A DNA stretch of 64,000 bases, taken from positions 186,001 through 250,000 of the forward strand of contig NZ_MJAP01000032.1 of the NCBI RefSeq assembly GCF_001884735.1, in the 5' to 3' direction. The translations under genes were made by a program, and so were the position numbers. Source of the DNA: Natronohydrobacter thiooxidans (GTDB lineage: Bacteria > Pseudomonadota > Alphaproteobacteria > Rhodobacterales > Rhodobacteraceae). The first letter of the stretch is position 1. Every line of letters starts with the position of its first letter. This document shows, one piece after another, positions 12,618-21,650 of this stretch. A model generated the notes under the pieces. The model was not told the origin of the DNA and ran no database searches. It worked only from the letters and a program-made list of their open reading frames with translations.

Positions 12618-13175
12618 ATGGACACAGACCAGCTTCCCGATCTCGGCCCCGACCCCTCGCTTCTGCTGGTGGATGATGACGAGGTGTTCCTCAAACGCCT
12701 CGCCCGCGCGATGGAACGGCGCGGCTTCGCAGTCGAGACCGCCGCTTCCGTCCTCGCGGGCAAGGCCGTCGCCAAGGCCCGCCCGCCCGCCTATGCGGTG
12801 ATCGATCTGCGGCTCGAAGATGGCAACGGGCTCGATGTCGTCGAAACCCTGCGCGCGGCGCGCGAAGATGCCCGCATCGTCGTGCTGACCGGCTATGGCG
12901 CCATCGCGACCGCTGTGGCCGCCGTGAAGATCGGCGCGACCGATTATATCTCGAAACCCGCCGATGCCGATGATGTGGTGCGCGCGCTGCTCGCGAGCGA
13001 TGCCGACCCGCTGCCCGAGCCGCCCGAAAACCCGATGTCCGCCGACCGCGTGCGCTGGGAACATATCCAGCGGGTGTTCGAGCAATGCGACCGCAATGTC
13101 TCGGAAACCGCGCGCCGCCTGTCGATGCATCGCCGCACGCTGCAACGCATCCTTGCCAAACGCTCGCCGCGCTGA
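12618..13175 (+). CDS. regA: Redox response regulator RegA (PrrA)
   Basis: A 185-residue response regulator phosphorylated by RegB. The receiver domain has the acidic pocket LLVDDDE, phospho-acceptor Asp in YAVIDLRLEDGNG, VLTGYG and the Lys in ISKPADADD. A proline-rich linker leads to the Fis-type helix-turn-helix ending VSETARRLSMHRRTLQRILA, essentially the hallmark RegA DNA-binding motif. I chose ATG 12618 over the GTG at 12606 because the resulting length matches the very conserved family length. It follows senC by about 65 bases. Confidence 0.96.
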   Translation: MDTDQLPDLGPDPSLLLVDDDEVFLKRLARAMERRGFAVETAASVLAGKAVAKARPPAYAVIDLRLEDGNGLDVVETLRAAREDARIVVLTGYGAIATAVAAVKIGATDYISKPADADDVVRALLASDADPLPEPPENPMSADRVRWEHIQRVFEQCDRNVSETARRLSMHRRTLQRILAKRSPR

Positions 13176-13184
13176 GCCCCGCCC

Positions 13185-13544
13185 ATGCGCCTGATCGCCC
13201 TGCCAGTCCTGCTTGTTCTCGCAGCCTGCGCCAGCCCGCAGCAAAGCTGCATCCGTGCCGCCGGGGCCGAACTGCGCGCGATGGATGCGCAGATCGCCGA
13301 AAGCGAAGCGGCGCTGCGCCGGGGCTACCGCGTGACAGAGGCGACCGAGGGGCGCACCACGCTCAATATCTGCGCCTGGCCGCGCGAGCCGGTGCTGTTC
13401 TGCACCACCCATACGCCCGGCACCCGCGCGACCCGCACCGAGGTGCTGCCCGCCGCCGAAGAAGCCCGCCTTCTGGAACTGCGCCGCGAACGCGCGCGGC
13501 TTGCGGCTGTGACCGCCGAGCGGGTCGCCGCCTGTCCCGCGTAG
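13185..13544 (+). CDS. Putative lipoprotein, 119 residues
   Basis: It begins ten bases after regA. The N-terminus MRLIALPVLLVLAACASPQ is a classic lipoprotein signal with lipobox LAAC, so the mature protein should be lipidated at Cys15. The remainder has four further Cys residues (SCIRAAG, LNICAWP, LFCTT and VAACPA) and a helical, Arg/Glu-rich C-terminal segment. I do not recognise a named domain. Close spacing suggests co-transcription with regA, but no functional link is shown. A palindromic repeat overlaps its stop. Confidence 0.75.
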   Translation: MRLIALPVLLVLAACASPQQSCIRAAGAELRAMDAQIAESEAALRRGYRVTEATEGRTTLNICAWPREPVLFCTTHTPGTRATRTEVLPAAEEARLLELRRERARLAAVTAERVAACPA

Positions 13545-13569
13545 GGTGCGTGCTCAGCACGCACCCTAC
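13541..13569. repeat. REP-like palindrome, copy 1
   Basis: GTAGGGTGCGTGC (13541-13553), three bases, then its perfect reverse complement (13557-13569). A nearly identical palindrome lies at 21596. It sits between two convergent genes and may act as a bidirectional terminator. Confidence 0.8.
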
Positions 13570-13576
13570 CTCACCC

Positions 13577-14386
13577 TCAATGCGCAGGCACCGCCACCGG
13601 GTCCAAGAGCGTGCGCCCGCCATCAATGGTGATGATCTGCCCGGTCATGAAAGCCGCCGCATCCGAGGCCAGAAACTGCACCGCTTCCGCCGCCTCTGAC
13701 GCCGCCCCGATCCGCCCCATCGGCGTCTGCCGCAGGATCATGTCGCGATAATCATCATGCGCCTGCATCTGGTCTTTCAGATTGGCGCTCATCACCGATC
13801 CCAGCGCCACGCCATTGATGCGGATCCGGTGCTTCGCAAAAGCCACCGCCATCGAGCGCGTCATCTGATCCAGCGCCGCCGAAGCGATGGAATAGGCCAT
13901 CAGCTCCGGCTGCGTGCGCCGCGCCGCAATCGACGAGAGGTTGATGATCGAGCCAATCGCATTGCGCCGCTCCGCCGAGCCTTCGGCCTGCGCAATCATC
14001 CGCTTCGCCACCACCTGCGACAGTTTCAGGCTCGACAGAAGGTTCTGCTGCAAGGCCTCATGCACGGCCTCGCTCTGGTCATCCAGCGGATCCGACACGA
14101 TGCATGACCGCGTCGCATTCACCAGAATATCCACGCTGTCATAGGCATCGACCGTGGCCGAAATCAGATTGGCCACTGTCAGCCGTTCGCGCAGATCACC
14201 GGCGAAGAAAATCGCATGCTCATCAGGGCCCGACAGCGTGGCGATCTCGGATTTCAGCTTTGACTCGTCGCGATCCGCCAGCACCACATTGGCGCCCTGA
14301 CCCACGAAATGCCGCGCAATCGCAAGGCCCACACCATTGGCGGCCCCGGTCACGATGGCGGTCTTGCCTGCGATGGAATAGCTCAT
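13577..14386 (-). CDS. SDR-family oxidoreductase-like protein lacking the catalytic lysine
   Basis: A 269-residue Rossmann-fold protein of the short-chain dehydrogenase family. The cofactor motif TGAANGVG is at 13-20, NLSS at about 149-152 and the catalytic Tyr is Tyr165. In the YxxxK motif the Lys position is Ser169 (AYSIASAALDQ), and the structural NNAG is replaced by NATRS. The C-terminal TGQIITIDGG is typical of classical SDRs. Either the protein uses an unusual mechanism or it has become a non-catalytic binder. Its ATG follows the methyltransferase stop directly, so the two form an operon. Confidence 0.85.
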   Translation of the reverse strand: MSYSIAGKTAIVTGAANGVGLAIARHFVGQGANVVLADRDESKLKSEIATLSGPDEHAIFFAGDLRERLTVANLISATVDAYDSVDILVNATRSCIVSDPLDDQSEAVHEALQQNLLSSLKLSQVVAKRMIAQAEGSAERRNAIGSIINLSSIAARRTQPELMAYSIASAALDQMTRSMAVAFAKHRIRINGVALGSVMSANLKDQMQAHDDYRDMILRQTPMGRIGAASEAAEAVQFLASDAAAFMTGQIITIDGGRTLLDPVAVPAH

Positions 14387-14387
14387 C

Positions 14388-15449
14388 TCACCTGTCCTTC
14401 CCTTGCCGGGCCCGGGTCACGCTCTGCGCGGATTTGCGCGGGCCGCTCGCTTGCCAGACGCGGAAAGCGGGGGTCTCTTCCAGCACATCGACCCGCGCGA
14501 AATGTCGCGCCAGCGTATCAGCATAGGGCAGATGACGATTGGCCACCATCCAGAGCGTGCCGCGCGTGCCCAGCATCCGCGCCGCATTGGCGATGAAGGC
14601 AAGCCCCAGCGCCGGCTGCGGGCTGCGCCCGGTATGGAAGGGCGGGTTCATCACGATCCCGCCCAGCGAGACCGGCAGCGCGCATGTCGTCGCATCCGCC
14701 CAGTGAAACTGCGCCCGCGCATCCGCGATATTGACCCGCGCCAGTTCCAGCGCCTGTGCCTCTGCCTCGATCAGATGCATCTCGCCCAGACCCTTGCGCG
14801 CCAGACAGGCCGCCGAGAGATAGCCCCAGCCCGCCCCCAGATCGCCCATGCGCTCGGGCAGGGTCTCGGGCAGGGCGCGCGCCAGCAGGGCCGAGCCCGG
14901 ATCCGCCCCATCGGCGGAAAACACCCCCGGCAGCGTCCGGAATGCGCCCAGATCCGGGTCCGTCACTGTCGCGGGCCGCGCCGCCCAGTCGCTGAAATCC
15001 GCATCCCCCGGCGCGAACCAGCAAAGCTTGCCATGCGCTTTCGAGATCGGCTCTGCCACATCCACCCGCGCGCGCAGCGCTTTCAGAACGGCTTCCACCC
15101 CGTCGGTTTTCTGCCCGTCCACCAGCACCAGCCGCGCGCCCTGCGCCACAGCTTCCGCGATCAGCGCCAGCCCCTCGGCCTTGGCGCGCGGCAGGCAGAT
15201 CAGTGCCACCGGGGCCGGAGCCGACACAATGCCCACCTGCCAGCCCATCTGCGCGAAAGCGTCATGATCGGGGCGAAACCCCTGCACCATCCGCACGCGG
15301 GCCGCATCGAGCAGCGAGAAATCTTCGCCCGCGCGCGGACGGTAGACCGAAATCGCGCCGTCGGGCAGCACCAGCCCGCCGTCAAGGGCCAGTGCAAGCC
15401 GCGCCGCGCGCGGGGCGGGATCATGATAGATCACAGTCATCGGGGTCAT
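14388..15449 (-). CDS. rsmC: Class I methyltransferase of the RsmC/RlmG type (16S rRNA guanine-N2)
   Basis: A 353-residue protein with the two-domain layout of RsmC. A degenerate N-terminal methyltransferase-like domain precedes the active domain, which has the SAM-binding loop MGDLGAGWGYLSAA and the catalytic NPPFHTGR. N-(guanine) methyltransferases of 16S or 23S rRNA share this NPPF motif. A second ATG at 15440 (MTVIYHD) could be the start. It lies between clpS and the SDR gene, 15 bases from clpS. The family is clear; which nucleotide is modified is inferred. Confidence 0.82.
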   Translation of the reverse strand: MTPMTVIYHDPAPRAARLALALDGGLVLPDGAISVYRPRAGEDFSLLDAARVRMVQGFRPDHDAFAQMGWQVGIVSAPAPVALICLPRAKAEGLALIAEAVAQGARLVLVDGQKTDGVEAVLKALRARVDVAEPISKAHGKLCWFAPGDADFSDWAARPATVTDPDLGAFRTLPGVFSADGADPGSALLARALPETLPERMGDLGAGWGYLSAACLARKGLGEMHLIEAEAQALELARVNIADARAQFHWADATTCALPVSLGGIVMNPPFHTGRSPQPALGLAFIANAARMLGTRGTLWMVANRHLPYADTLARHFARVDVLEETPAFRVWQASGPRKSAQSVTRARQGKDR

Positions 15450-15464
15450 GAGAGGCGCGCGCGC

Positions 15465-15815
15465 CTATTCCTTTTCCAGCGTGCATTGCAGCGGATGTTG
15501 ATGGCGCCGCGCAAAATCCATCACCTGCGCGACCTTGGTTTCGGCGACCTCATACGAGAAGACGCCGACAACAGCCACCCCTTTCTTGTGCACGGTCAGC
15601 ATGATGTCAAACGCCATCGCATGCGACATGCCGAAAAACCGCTCCAGCACATGCACGACGAATTCCATCGGCGTATAGTCGTCATTCAGCAGCATCACCT
15701 TGTACATTGGCGGGCGCTGCGTCCGCGTCTTGGTCTTGGTGACGACCGCGCCATCATTCTGCGGCCCCTTGGGGTCACGGTCAGACAGGGTAGGGGCGGT
15801 CAGGGTGCGTGTCAT
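15465..15815 (-). CDS. clpS: ATP-dependent Clp protease adaptor ClpS
   Basis: A 116-residue adaptor that delivers N-degron substrates to ClpAP. The unstructured N-terminal tail ([14 protein letters not shown]) is followed by the conserved core [20 protein letters not shown] and [19 protein letters not shown], and by [18 protein letters not shown]. The DDYT and MEFV residues that form the ligand pocket are intact. The ATG at 15815 is chosen from the family length; longer upstream frames have no support. clpA is not in the window. Confidence 0.95.
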   Translation of the reverse strand: MTRTLTAPTLSDRDPKGPQNDGAVVTKTKTRTQRPPMYKVMLLNDDYTPMEFVVHVLERFFGMSHAMAFDIMLTVHKKGVAVVGVFSYEVAETKVAQVMDFARRHQHPLQCTLEKE

Positions 15816-15938
15816 GGACGATAGGTTTCCGCGACTGGGGTTTCTGCGACTGGAATTGCAAGCTTCCCTGCAATATAGCGTAACCCAGCCGCCTGAAAAG
15901 ACCTGTCTGCACGGACAATCCCGCGAAAGACCGTCCCC

Positions 15939-16643
15939 ATGACCCGCATCACCACGATCGGCTTCGATGCAGATGACACGCTCTGGCACAATGAGCGCTT
16001 CTTCCGCATGACGCAGGATCATTTCGCGACCCTGCTGGCCGATTACACCGACCGCGACACGCTGATGGCGCGGCTTCTCGATGCCGAGCGGCGCAATCTG
16101 GGCCAGTATGGCTTTGGTGTGAAGGGATTCGTGCTCTCGATGATCGAAACCGCCATCGAGGTGACGGAAGAGCGCGTGCCCGCCAGCGTGATCGCCGAAC
16201 TGCTAGCCGCCGGGCAGGAGATGCTGCGCCACCCGATCGAGTTGCTGCCTCATGCGCTCGACGCGATTGCCACCCTCGCCCCCTCGCACCGGCTGGTCCT
16301 GATCACCAAGGGCGATCTGCTGGATCAGGAACGCAAGCTCGCGCAATCGGGCTTAGGCGAGATGTTCGATGCGGTCGAGATCGTCTCGGACAAGACCCCG
16401 CCCATCTATGCCGGGATCTTCGCGCGTCATGGCGAGGGGCCGGAAGCGGCGCTGATGGTGGGCAATTCCATGCGCTCGGATGTGATCCCGCCGATCATGG
16501 CGGGCGGCTGGGGCGTGCATGTGCCGCATGGGCTGGAATGGGAAATCGAACAGGCCGAAGCCCCGGTCCAGCATCCGCGTTTCCGCCAACTGGCCGATCT
16601 GGGCGAATTGCCCGATCTGATCGGCTGGATCGATGGCAGCTGA
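15939..16643 (+). CDS. HAD-family hydrolase
   Basis: A 234-residue cytosolic phosphatase-like protein. Motif I is FDADDTLW (nucleophile and acid Asp), motif II lies in LVLITKGD, motif III Lys is in SDKTPP and motif IV is in [19 protein letters not shown] helical cap domain sits between motifs I and II. The family acts on small phosphorylated metabolites; the substrate is unknown. It is divergent from clpS with a 120-base gap. All four HAD motifs are present, so it is probably active. Confidence 0.9.
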   Translation: MTRITTIGFDADDTLWHNERFFRMTQDHFATLLADYTDRDTLMARLLDAERRNLGQYGFGVKGFVLSMIETAIEVTEERVPASVIAELLAAGQEMLRHPIELLPHALDAIATLAPSHRLVLITKGDLLDQERKLAQSGLGEMFDAVEIVSDKTPPIYAGIFARHGEGPEAALMVGNSMRSDVIPPIMAGGWGVHVPHGLEWEIEQAEAPVQHPRFRQLADLGELPDLIGWIDGS

Positions 16644-16735
16644 CCCCCCGACGCTGCGGCACGCTTTACGGGCTATGCGCCACCGGCTACACCCGGCAGC
16701 AGATAGCAAGCGGAGGGCGGCATTTGTCCGGCAGA

Positions 16736-17167
16736 ATGAACTATTTCCACGCCTCACCCATGGCCACCAAGGCCATGATGGATCTGGATGCGGCCACCAA
16801 ATCCGTATCGCTTCCCGACGCATTGTGCGAACTTGTCAAGCTGCGGGTCTCGCAGATCAATGGCTGTGCCTTCTGCCTGAACCTGCATGCGCCCGCAGCG
16901 CGCGAGGCAGGGCTCTCCCAGCAGAAGCTCGATGTTCTGGCCGCATGGCGCGAAAGCCCCGCCTTCGACGCCAAAGAGCGCGCCGCACTCGCCTGGGCCG
17001 AGGCCCTGACCCGGCTGGAAGCGACCGGGGCGCCGGATGCGGATTACGCGCTACTGGCAGCGGCCTTTGACGAGCGCGAGCGGGTTGAACTGACCCTTGT
17101 CATCACGACGATAAATGCCTGGAACCGCTTCGCCGTGGGCTTCCGCGCCCAGCATCCTGTCGGTTAG
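16736..17167 (+). CDS. Carboxymuconolactone decarboxylase / AhpD-like protein
   Basis: About 143 residues with the AhpD motif CAFCLNLH (CxxCxxxH), the thiol pair and proton relay of alkylhydroperoxidase-like proteins, and the paired motif TLVITTINAWNRFAVGF near the C-terminus. Proteins of this family reduce peroxides. The ATG at 16736 is 18 bases after its GGAGGG site, which is too far. A TTG at 16724 in the same frame is at ideal spacing (six bases) and would add four residues (LSGR). It lies 90 bases past the HAD gene. Confidence 0.88.
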   Translation: MNYFHASPMATKAMMDLDAATKSVSLPDALCELVKLRVSQINGCAFCLNLHAPAAREAGLSQQKLDVLAAWRESPAFDAKERAALAWAEALTRLEATGAPDADYALLAAAFDERERVELTLVITTINAWNRFAVGFRAQHPVG

Positions 17168-17247
17168 GCGCAATTTCAGAAACGCCGGGACACTTCAGCA
17201 GGCAGGGCGCTGGCCAAAGCCCCTTGCCGCCATCACGACGAGATGTG

Positions 17248-17904
17248 ATGGTCCCTGTCATGCCGAAACTGACCCTTCATTTCATGAATGCGCGCGGCCA
17301 GCTTTCGGGTTTGACCGACTGGCTGACCGAGTGCCTGAACACCGCCTTCGTGGCATCGGCAGCCTTGCTGCCCCTGCGCGACACTGACGTGATCGTCAAA
17401 GCAGGCCAGGATGTCATCCCCGAGAAAGGGCATCTGGGCTATGCGCCCGAGCAGGGGCTGATCCATGTCACTGTTGACCCGGATCACCCTTCGCTGCGGG
17501 ACAACCCGGCCCTGTCGCTCGAAAGGATGCTGGCCCATGAGTTGCATCATTCCGCGCGATGGGACGGGCCGGGATATGGCAGGACGCTGGGCGAGGCGCT
17601 GGTCTCGGAAGGTCTTGCAGGGCATTTCGCGCAGGAAGTGTTCAACGGGCCGCCCGAGCCATGGGAAAGCCTGCAGCATTCGGTGCTGCGCCAGCATCTC
17701 CCCAAGGCGCTGCGGGACTGGCGCCATACCGGATACAGCCATAGTGCGTGGTTTTTCGGAACAACCGCGCGGCCAAGATGGCTGGGCTACTCTCTGGGCT
17801 ATCAGATGGTGTCGCATTACCTGACCGCGCATCCCGATGCGCGCGCCTCCACACTGGTTCATGCCGAAGCAGAGATGTTTCTGCCCTCTCTCCAGAGAAT
17901 CTGA
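17248..17904 (+). CDS. DUF2268-type predicted zinc metalloprotease
   Basis: About 218 residues with the zinc-protease motif MLAHELHHSARW (HExxH) at the centre, followed by EALVSEGLAGHFAQE, whose Glu could be the third zinc ligand. This arrangement matches the DUF2268 group of predicted Zn-dependent proteases. No signal peptide is visible, so it is likely cytoplasmic. Two starts are possible, ATG 17248 or 17260 (MPKLTLHFMNARG); neither has a strong ribosome site. The substrate is unknown. Confidence 0.8.
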   Translation: MVPVMPKLTLHFMNARGQLSGLTDWLTECLNTAFVASAALLPLRDTDVIVKAGQDVIPEKGHLGYAPEQGLIHVTVDPDHPSLRDNPALSLERMLAHELHHSARWDGPGYGRTLGEALVSEGLAGHFAQEVFNGPPEPWESLQHSVLRQHLPKALRDWRHTGYSHSAWFFGTTARPRWLGYSLGYQMVSHYLTAHPDARASTLVHAEAEMFLPSLQRI

Positions 17905-18163
17905 CCAGCAGCCCCCACATCAGCCCCTTCCCGCCGATGGTCCACCACCCCCCGAAGCCCTGTCCCGGCCTGCCGCGACCCCATGCGGGCCTATCTGGTA
18001 GTCGCCCCGCGCCGCGACGCTAGAACTTGCGCCAAACCGCATGAGGAAATCGCCGAAACGCTCTGAAAATTCATACTTTTCCTGATCTGCCTCTCATGCT
18101 ACCTTAAGGTTGAGCAGTTGACCCGCACCAAAAAAATCAGCGGGCAAAACACAGAGGCACGGA

Positions 18164-20227
18164 ATGCAGGCGCACCCTATGCGAGCGATTCGCCATGCCT
18201 TGGCGATAGTGTCGATCTTCTGCGCGGTGGCCCTCGCAGGGACAGCGCAGGCTGCGCCCTATGCCGCTTTCGTGATGGATGCCCGCAATGGCGAGGTGAT
18301 CTTCGCGCGCAACCATGACACCCGCCTGCACCCCGCCTCGCTGACCAAGATGATGACGCTCTATGTCGCTTTTGAAGCGATCAAGCATGGCGAGGTCACG
18401 CTGGACACGCAGTTCACCGTCAGCCGCCGCGCCACAGGCACCTCCTGCGTCTGTCTCGGGCTGCGCCCCGGCCAGCGCATTTCGCTGCGCTATCTCTTGC
18501 GCGCCGCCGCCCTGCGCTCGGCCAATGATGCCAGCGTCGTCATCGCCGAAGGCATTTCCGGTTCGGTCGAGGCTTTCGCCGAACGCATGACCCGCACCGC
18601 CCGCGCCATGGGCATGTCGAACACCACTTTCCGCAATCCCCACGGCCTGACCCAATCCGGCCATGTCTCGACCGCGCGCGACATGAGCATTCTCGGCCGC
18701 CAGCTCTATTTCGACTATCCGCAATATTACAACATGTTCTCGCGCCGCAGCGATGATGCGGGCGTGGCCCATGTCCCCAATACCAACCGCCGCTTTCTGG
18801 ACGCCTATCAGGGCGCGGATGGTATCAAGACCGGCTATACCATCGCCGCAGGCTTCAACCTGACCGCCTCGGCCCAGCGCGGCGGCAAGCATATCATCGC
18901 GACCATGTTCGGCGGTACCTCGACCGCGCAGCGCAATGCGCATGTGGCGGAACTTCTCGATATCGGCTTCAGCCGCGCGCCCAATCGCGTCGCCACCCGC
19001 GCCCCGCGCACACCGCCTTATCAGGGGCGCGGCGCGGTCGCCGTCGCCTCTGCGCCCAGCAGTTCCGGTACTGACGCCGCCGAAAGCGGCGGTTCGGCCA
19101 AGACGATCCGCCTGCAAATGGCGGTGCGCAAAAGCCCGCGTCCGACCCCGCGCCCCACCCGCGCCCCGGCAGAGGAATTGCTGCTGGCCGTGCGCGAAAG
19201 CGTCGATACCACCGTGGCCGCGCTCGCCACGCCAGAGGCGCAGCACGCCCCCGATGCGCTGCCAGTCACACCACCCCCGCGCGAGACCGCCGCCCTGTCC
19301 GTGCCAGAGCCCGCGCCGGAAGACCAGCTTGACCTCGCCATGGCCGCAGGGTTTTCCGTGGTGGCCCCGGAAGAGCTTGCCGCGCTGACCGAAGACGAGA
19401 CGGCCACGGATGACGCACCTGCCGAGACCACGGCCGGCGCGGTCGCAGAGGCCATTGCCGAAGCCATTGCTGCGACCGAGGCCGCGCCCGAACCCGTCAC
19501 CGAACAGGCCCGCGTGCCCCCCATGCCGCGCCCCGAGAACCTGTCCCGGCCCGCATCCGCGCTGGCCGAAGCCGCGTCGCCCGCGCCGGAGGAAGCCCCG
19601 GCCCCGGAAACCGCGCTGGCGATGGCTTCCGAGGCCACGGATGCGGCCACGGATGCGGCAACCGCCGAAACAGAGATGCTCTGGATCGGCTCTGCCGAAA
19701 CGATCCTTGGCGACCCGCTGTCTGCGGGTGAGCCGATCGAGCTTGCGACCCCGCTCGAAGACGGCCCCGATCCCGACAGCGCGACCGAAATGGCGCAGGT
19801 ACTGCCCGCCCGCCTGACCGTCGCTCCCGAGAAACCCGCTGCACCTGCCGCCAATCCCGGTATCATCCTGACCAGCCGCGACATGGATGCGCGGGACTCG
19901 GCTGAACGTCAGGCCATCGCCGCTGTGGTCGAAGCCCATGTCGAGCAGAGCGACAGTGCCGGGCGGGTGATCAGCCTCTCCACTTCGGATACCGGACGGC
20001 TCTGGGGGGTGTCGCTGGGGCAGTTCAATTCCCGCGCCGCCGCCGAGCGCAGCCTGATCACGGTCAAGATGGCCGAAGCCGCCGCGCTGGGCAATGGCGT
20101 CAGCCGCATCCGCCAGACCAGCGGGCGGTTCGAGGCCAGTTTCGCCGGTCTCACCCAATCTGAGGCCGAACGCGCCTGCCTGCGCCTCTCCGCGCGGGCG
20201 ATGGATTGCGCCGTGGCCCATCCCTGA
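18164..20227 (+). CDS. D-alanyl-D-alanine carboxypeptidase with C-terminal SPOR domain
   Basis: Periplasmic S11-family enzyme trimming the terminal D-Ala of peptidoglycan stem peptides. After a signal peptide (IVSIFCAVALAGTAQA) come the catalytic SLTK (SxxK), SAN (SxN) and KTG boxes, in about the first 280 residues. A roughly 300-residue Ala/Pro/Glu-rich linker of low complexity follows. The last 80 or so residues form a SPOR-like domain (RVISLSTSDTGRLWGVSLGQ and following), which would bind denuded glycan strands at the septum. At 687 residues it is far longer than E. coli DacA. A GAGG site precedes the ATG. It stands alone between convergent or tandem neighbours. Confidence 0.92.
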   Translation: MQAHPMRAIRHALAIVSIFCAVALAGTAQAAPYAAFVMDARNGEVIFARNHDTRLHPASLTKMMTLYVAFEAIKHGEVTLDTQFTVSRRATGTSCVCLGLRPGQRISLRYLLRAAALRSANDASVVIAEGISGSVEAFAERMTRTARAMGMSNTTFRNPHGLTQSGHVSTARDMSILGRQLYFDYPQYYNMFSRRSDDAGVAHVPNTNRRFLDAYQGADGIKTGYTIAAGFNLTASAQRGGKHIIATMFGGTSTAQRNAHVAELLDIGFSRAPNRVATRAPRTPPYQGRGAVAVASAPSSSGTDAAESGGSAKTIRLQMAVRKSPRPTPRPTRAPAEELLLAVRESVDTTVAALATPEAQHAPDALPVTPPPRETAALSVPEPAPEDQLDLAMAAGFSVVAPEELAALTEDETATDDAPAETTAGAVAEAIAEAIAATEAAPEPVTEQARVPPMPRPENLSRPASALAEAASPAPEEAPAPETALAMASEATDAATDAATAETEMLWIGSAETILGDPLSAGEPIELATPLEDGPDPDSATEMAQVLPARLTVAPEKPAAPAANPGIILTSRDMDARDSAERQAIAAVVEAHVEQSDSAGRVISLSTSDTGRLWGVSLGQFNSRAAAERSLITVKMAEAAALGNGVSRIRQTSGRFEASFAGLTQSEAERACLRLSARAMDCAVAHP

Positions 20228-20333
20228 GGAAAGCCGGACGGGGGGCTTCGCCGCCCAACCCTTCCCCGCCGACTGTCACTTCGGCCTCTGAAACCGATAG
20301 CCAGACCGGGGGCAGACGCGCTATCACCGCGCC

Positions 20334-21587
20334 ATGCCTGCGCTCTGCCGTGACTGCCTGACCCGATTTCCCGCCGGGCCGCGTTGCCCCTCCTGCCACT
20401 CGCCCCGCGTCGTGGCCGATGCGGAACTGTTCGATCTGACGATTGCGCATATGGATTGCGACGCCTTCTATGCCAGTGTCGAGAAACGCGACAATCCGGC
20501 CCTGCGCGACAAGCCGGTGATCGTGGGCGGCGGGCATCGCGGCGTCGTCACCACGGCCTGCTATATCGCGCGCATCCATGGCGTGCGCTCGGCCATGCCC
20601 ATGTATCGGGCGCTGCAACTCTGCCCCGAAGCCGTGGTGGTGCCGCCCCGGTTCGACGCCTATACCGCCGCCTCGCGCGAGATCCGCGCGATGATGGAGG
20701 AGATGACCCCCGCCATCGAGCCGCTGTCGCTCGATGAGGCCTTCCTTGACCTCACCGGCACCGCGCGGCTGCACCATGCGCCGCCTGCGGTGATGCTGGC
20801 AAAGCTGCTACAGCGAATGGAACGCGACTTGCGGCTCTCGGGCTCGGTGGGCCTGTCACATAACAAGTTTCTGGCCAAGATCGCCTCGGATCTCGACAAA
20901 CCACGCGGCTTTTCGGTGATCAATCGCGCGGATACGGCGGAATTTCTGCGCGGCAAACCGGTCAGCCTGATCTGGGGCGTGGGCGCGGCCAGCCGGGCGC
21001 AGCTCGAAGCCGCAGGCATCCGTGTGATCGACGATCTGCTGCGCTGGGACCAGTCAGAACTGGTGGCGCGGTTCGGCAGCATGGGCACCCGGCTCTGGCA
21101 TCTGGCGCGCGGCGAGGATGCGCGGCCGGTCGCCCCCGACCGAGGGGTGAAATCCATCTCCAGGGAAACCACTTTTGACGCGGATCTGCGCGACCCCGAT
21201 CTGCTGGAGGGGCATCTGTGGCGGCTGGCCGATCAGGTCTCGGGCCGCGCCAAGGCCAAAGGGCTGGCGGGGCGCGTGGTCACGCTGAAACTCAAGCGCG
21301 GCGATCACCGCATCCTGACGCGGCGCCGCGCGCTCGATGCGCCCACCGCGCTGGCTGATGTGATCTGGCGCAATGCCGGGCCGCTGCTGGCGCAGACCAT
21401 GACCGCTGCGCCCTTCCGGCTGATCGGGGTGGGGCTCTCCGATCTCACCCCGGATGCAGGCCCCGGCTTCAGCCCCGATCTGCTCGACCCGCAGGCCGCG
21501 CGCCGCGCCGAGGCCGAACAGGCGATGGACCGCCTGCGCGCCCGCTTCGGCCCCGATGCGGTGATCAAGGGGCGGTCGCTGCGCTGA
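20334..21587 (+). CDS. dinB: DNA polymerase IV with N-terminal zinc-ribbon
   Basis: A 417-residue Y-family translesion polymerase. Before the usual polymerase start (IAHMDCDAFYASVEKRDNP) lies an extension with two CxxC pairs (CRDC at 5-8 and CPSC at 18-21), a probable zinc ribbon. Catalytic acidic residues are in MDCDAF and LSLDEAFLDL. The fingers/thumb region has SHNKFLAKIASDLDKPRGF and the little-finger domain has VKSISRETTF. It lacks an obvious ribosome site. It is followed by a REP-like palindrome and by the convergent amtB gene. Confidence 0.94.
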   Translation: MPALCRDCLTRFPAGPRCPSCHSPRVVADAELFDLTIAHMDCDAFYASVEKRDNPALRDKPVIVGGGHRGVVTTACYIARIHGVRSAMPMYRALQLCPEAVVVPPRFDAYTAASREIRAMMEEMTPAIEPLSLDEAFLDLTGTARLHHAPPAVMLAKLLQRMERDLRLSGSVGLSHNKFLAKIASDLDKPRGFSVINRADTAEFLRGKPVSLIWGVGAASRAQLEAAGIRVIDDLLRWDQSELVARFGSMGTRLWHLARGEDARPVAPDRGVKSISRETTFDADLRDPDLLEGHLWRLADQVSGRAKAKGLAGRVVTLKLKRGDHRILTRRRALDAPTALADVIWRNAGPLLAQTMTAAPFRLIGVGLSDLTPDAGPGFSPDLLDPQAARRAEAEQAMDRLRARFGPDAVIKGRSLR

Positions 21588-21595
21588 TTGGGGGC

Positions 21596-21625
21596 GTAGG
21601 GTGCGTGGCTCCGCACGCACCCTAC
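21596..21625. repeat. REP-like palindrome, copy 2
   Basis: GTAGGGTGCGTG (21596-21607) and its reverse complement (21614-21625) are separated by six bases. It matches the element at 13541 in both arms. It lies between the convergent ends of dinB and amtB. Confidence 0.8.
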
Positions 21626-21650
21626 CTACCCCGAACACATCCCCCCAATA

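Noticed and set aside
17905-18163. Possible RNA gene in the gap before the carboxypeptidase
   Set aside because: No tRNA-like cloverleaf or strong stem was seen; the stretch probably holds only a promoter.
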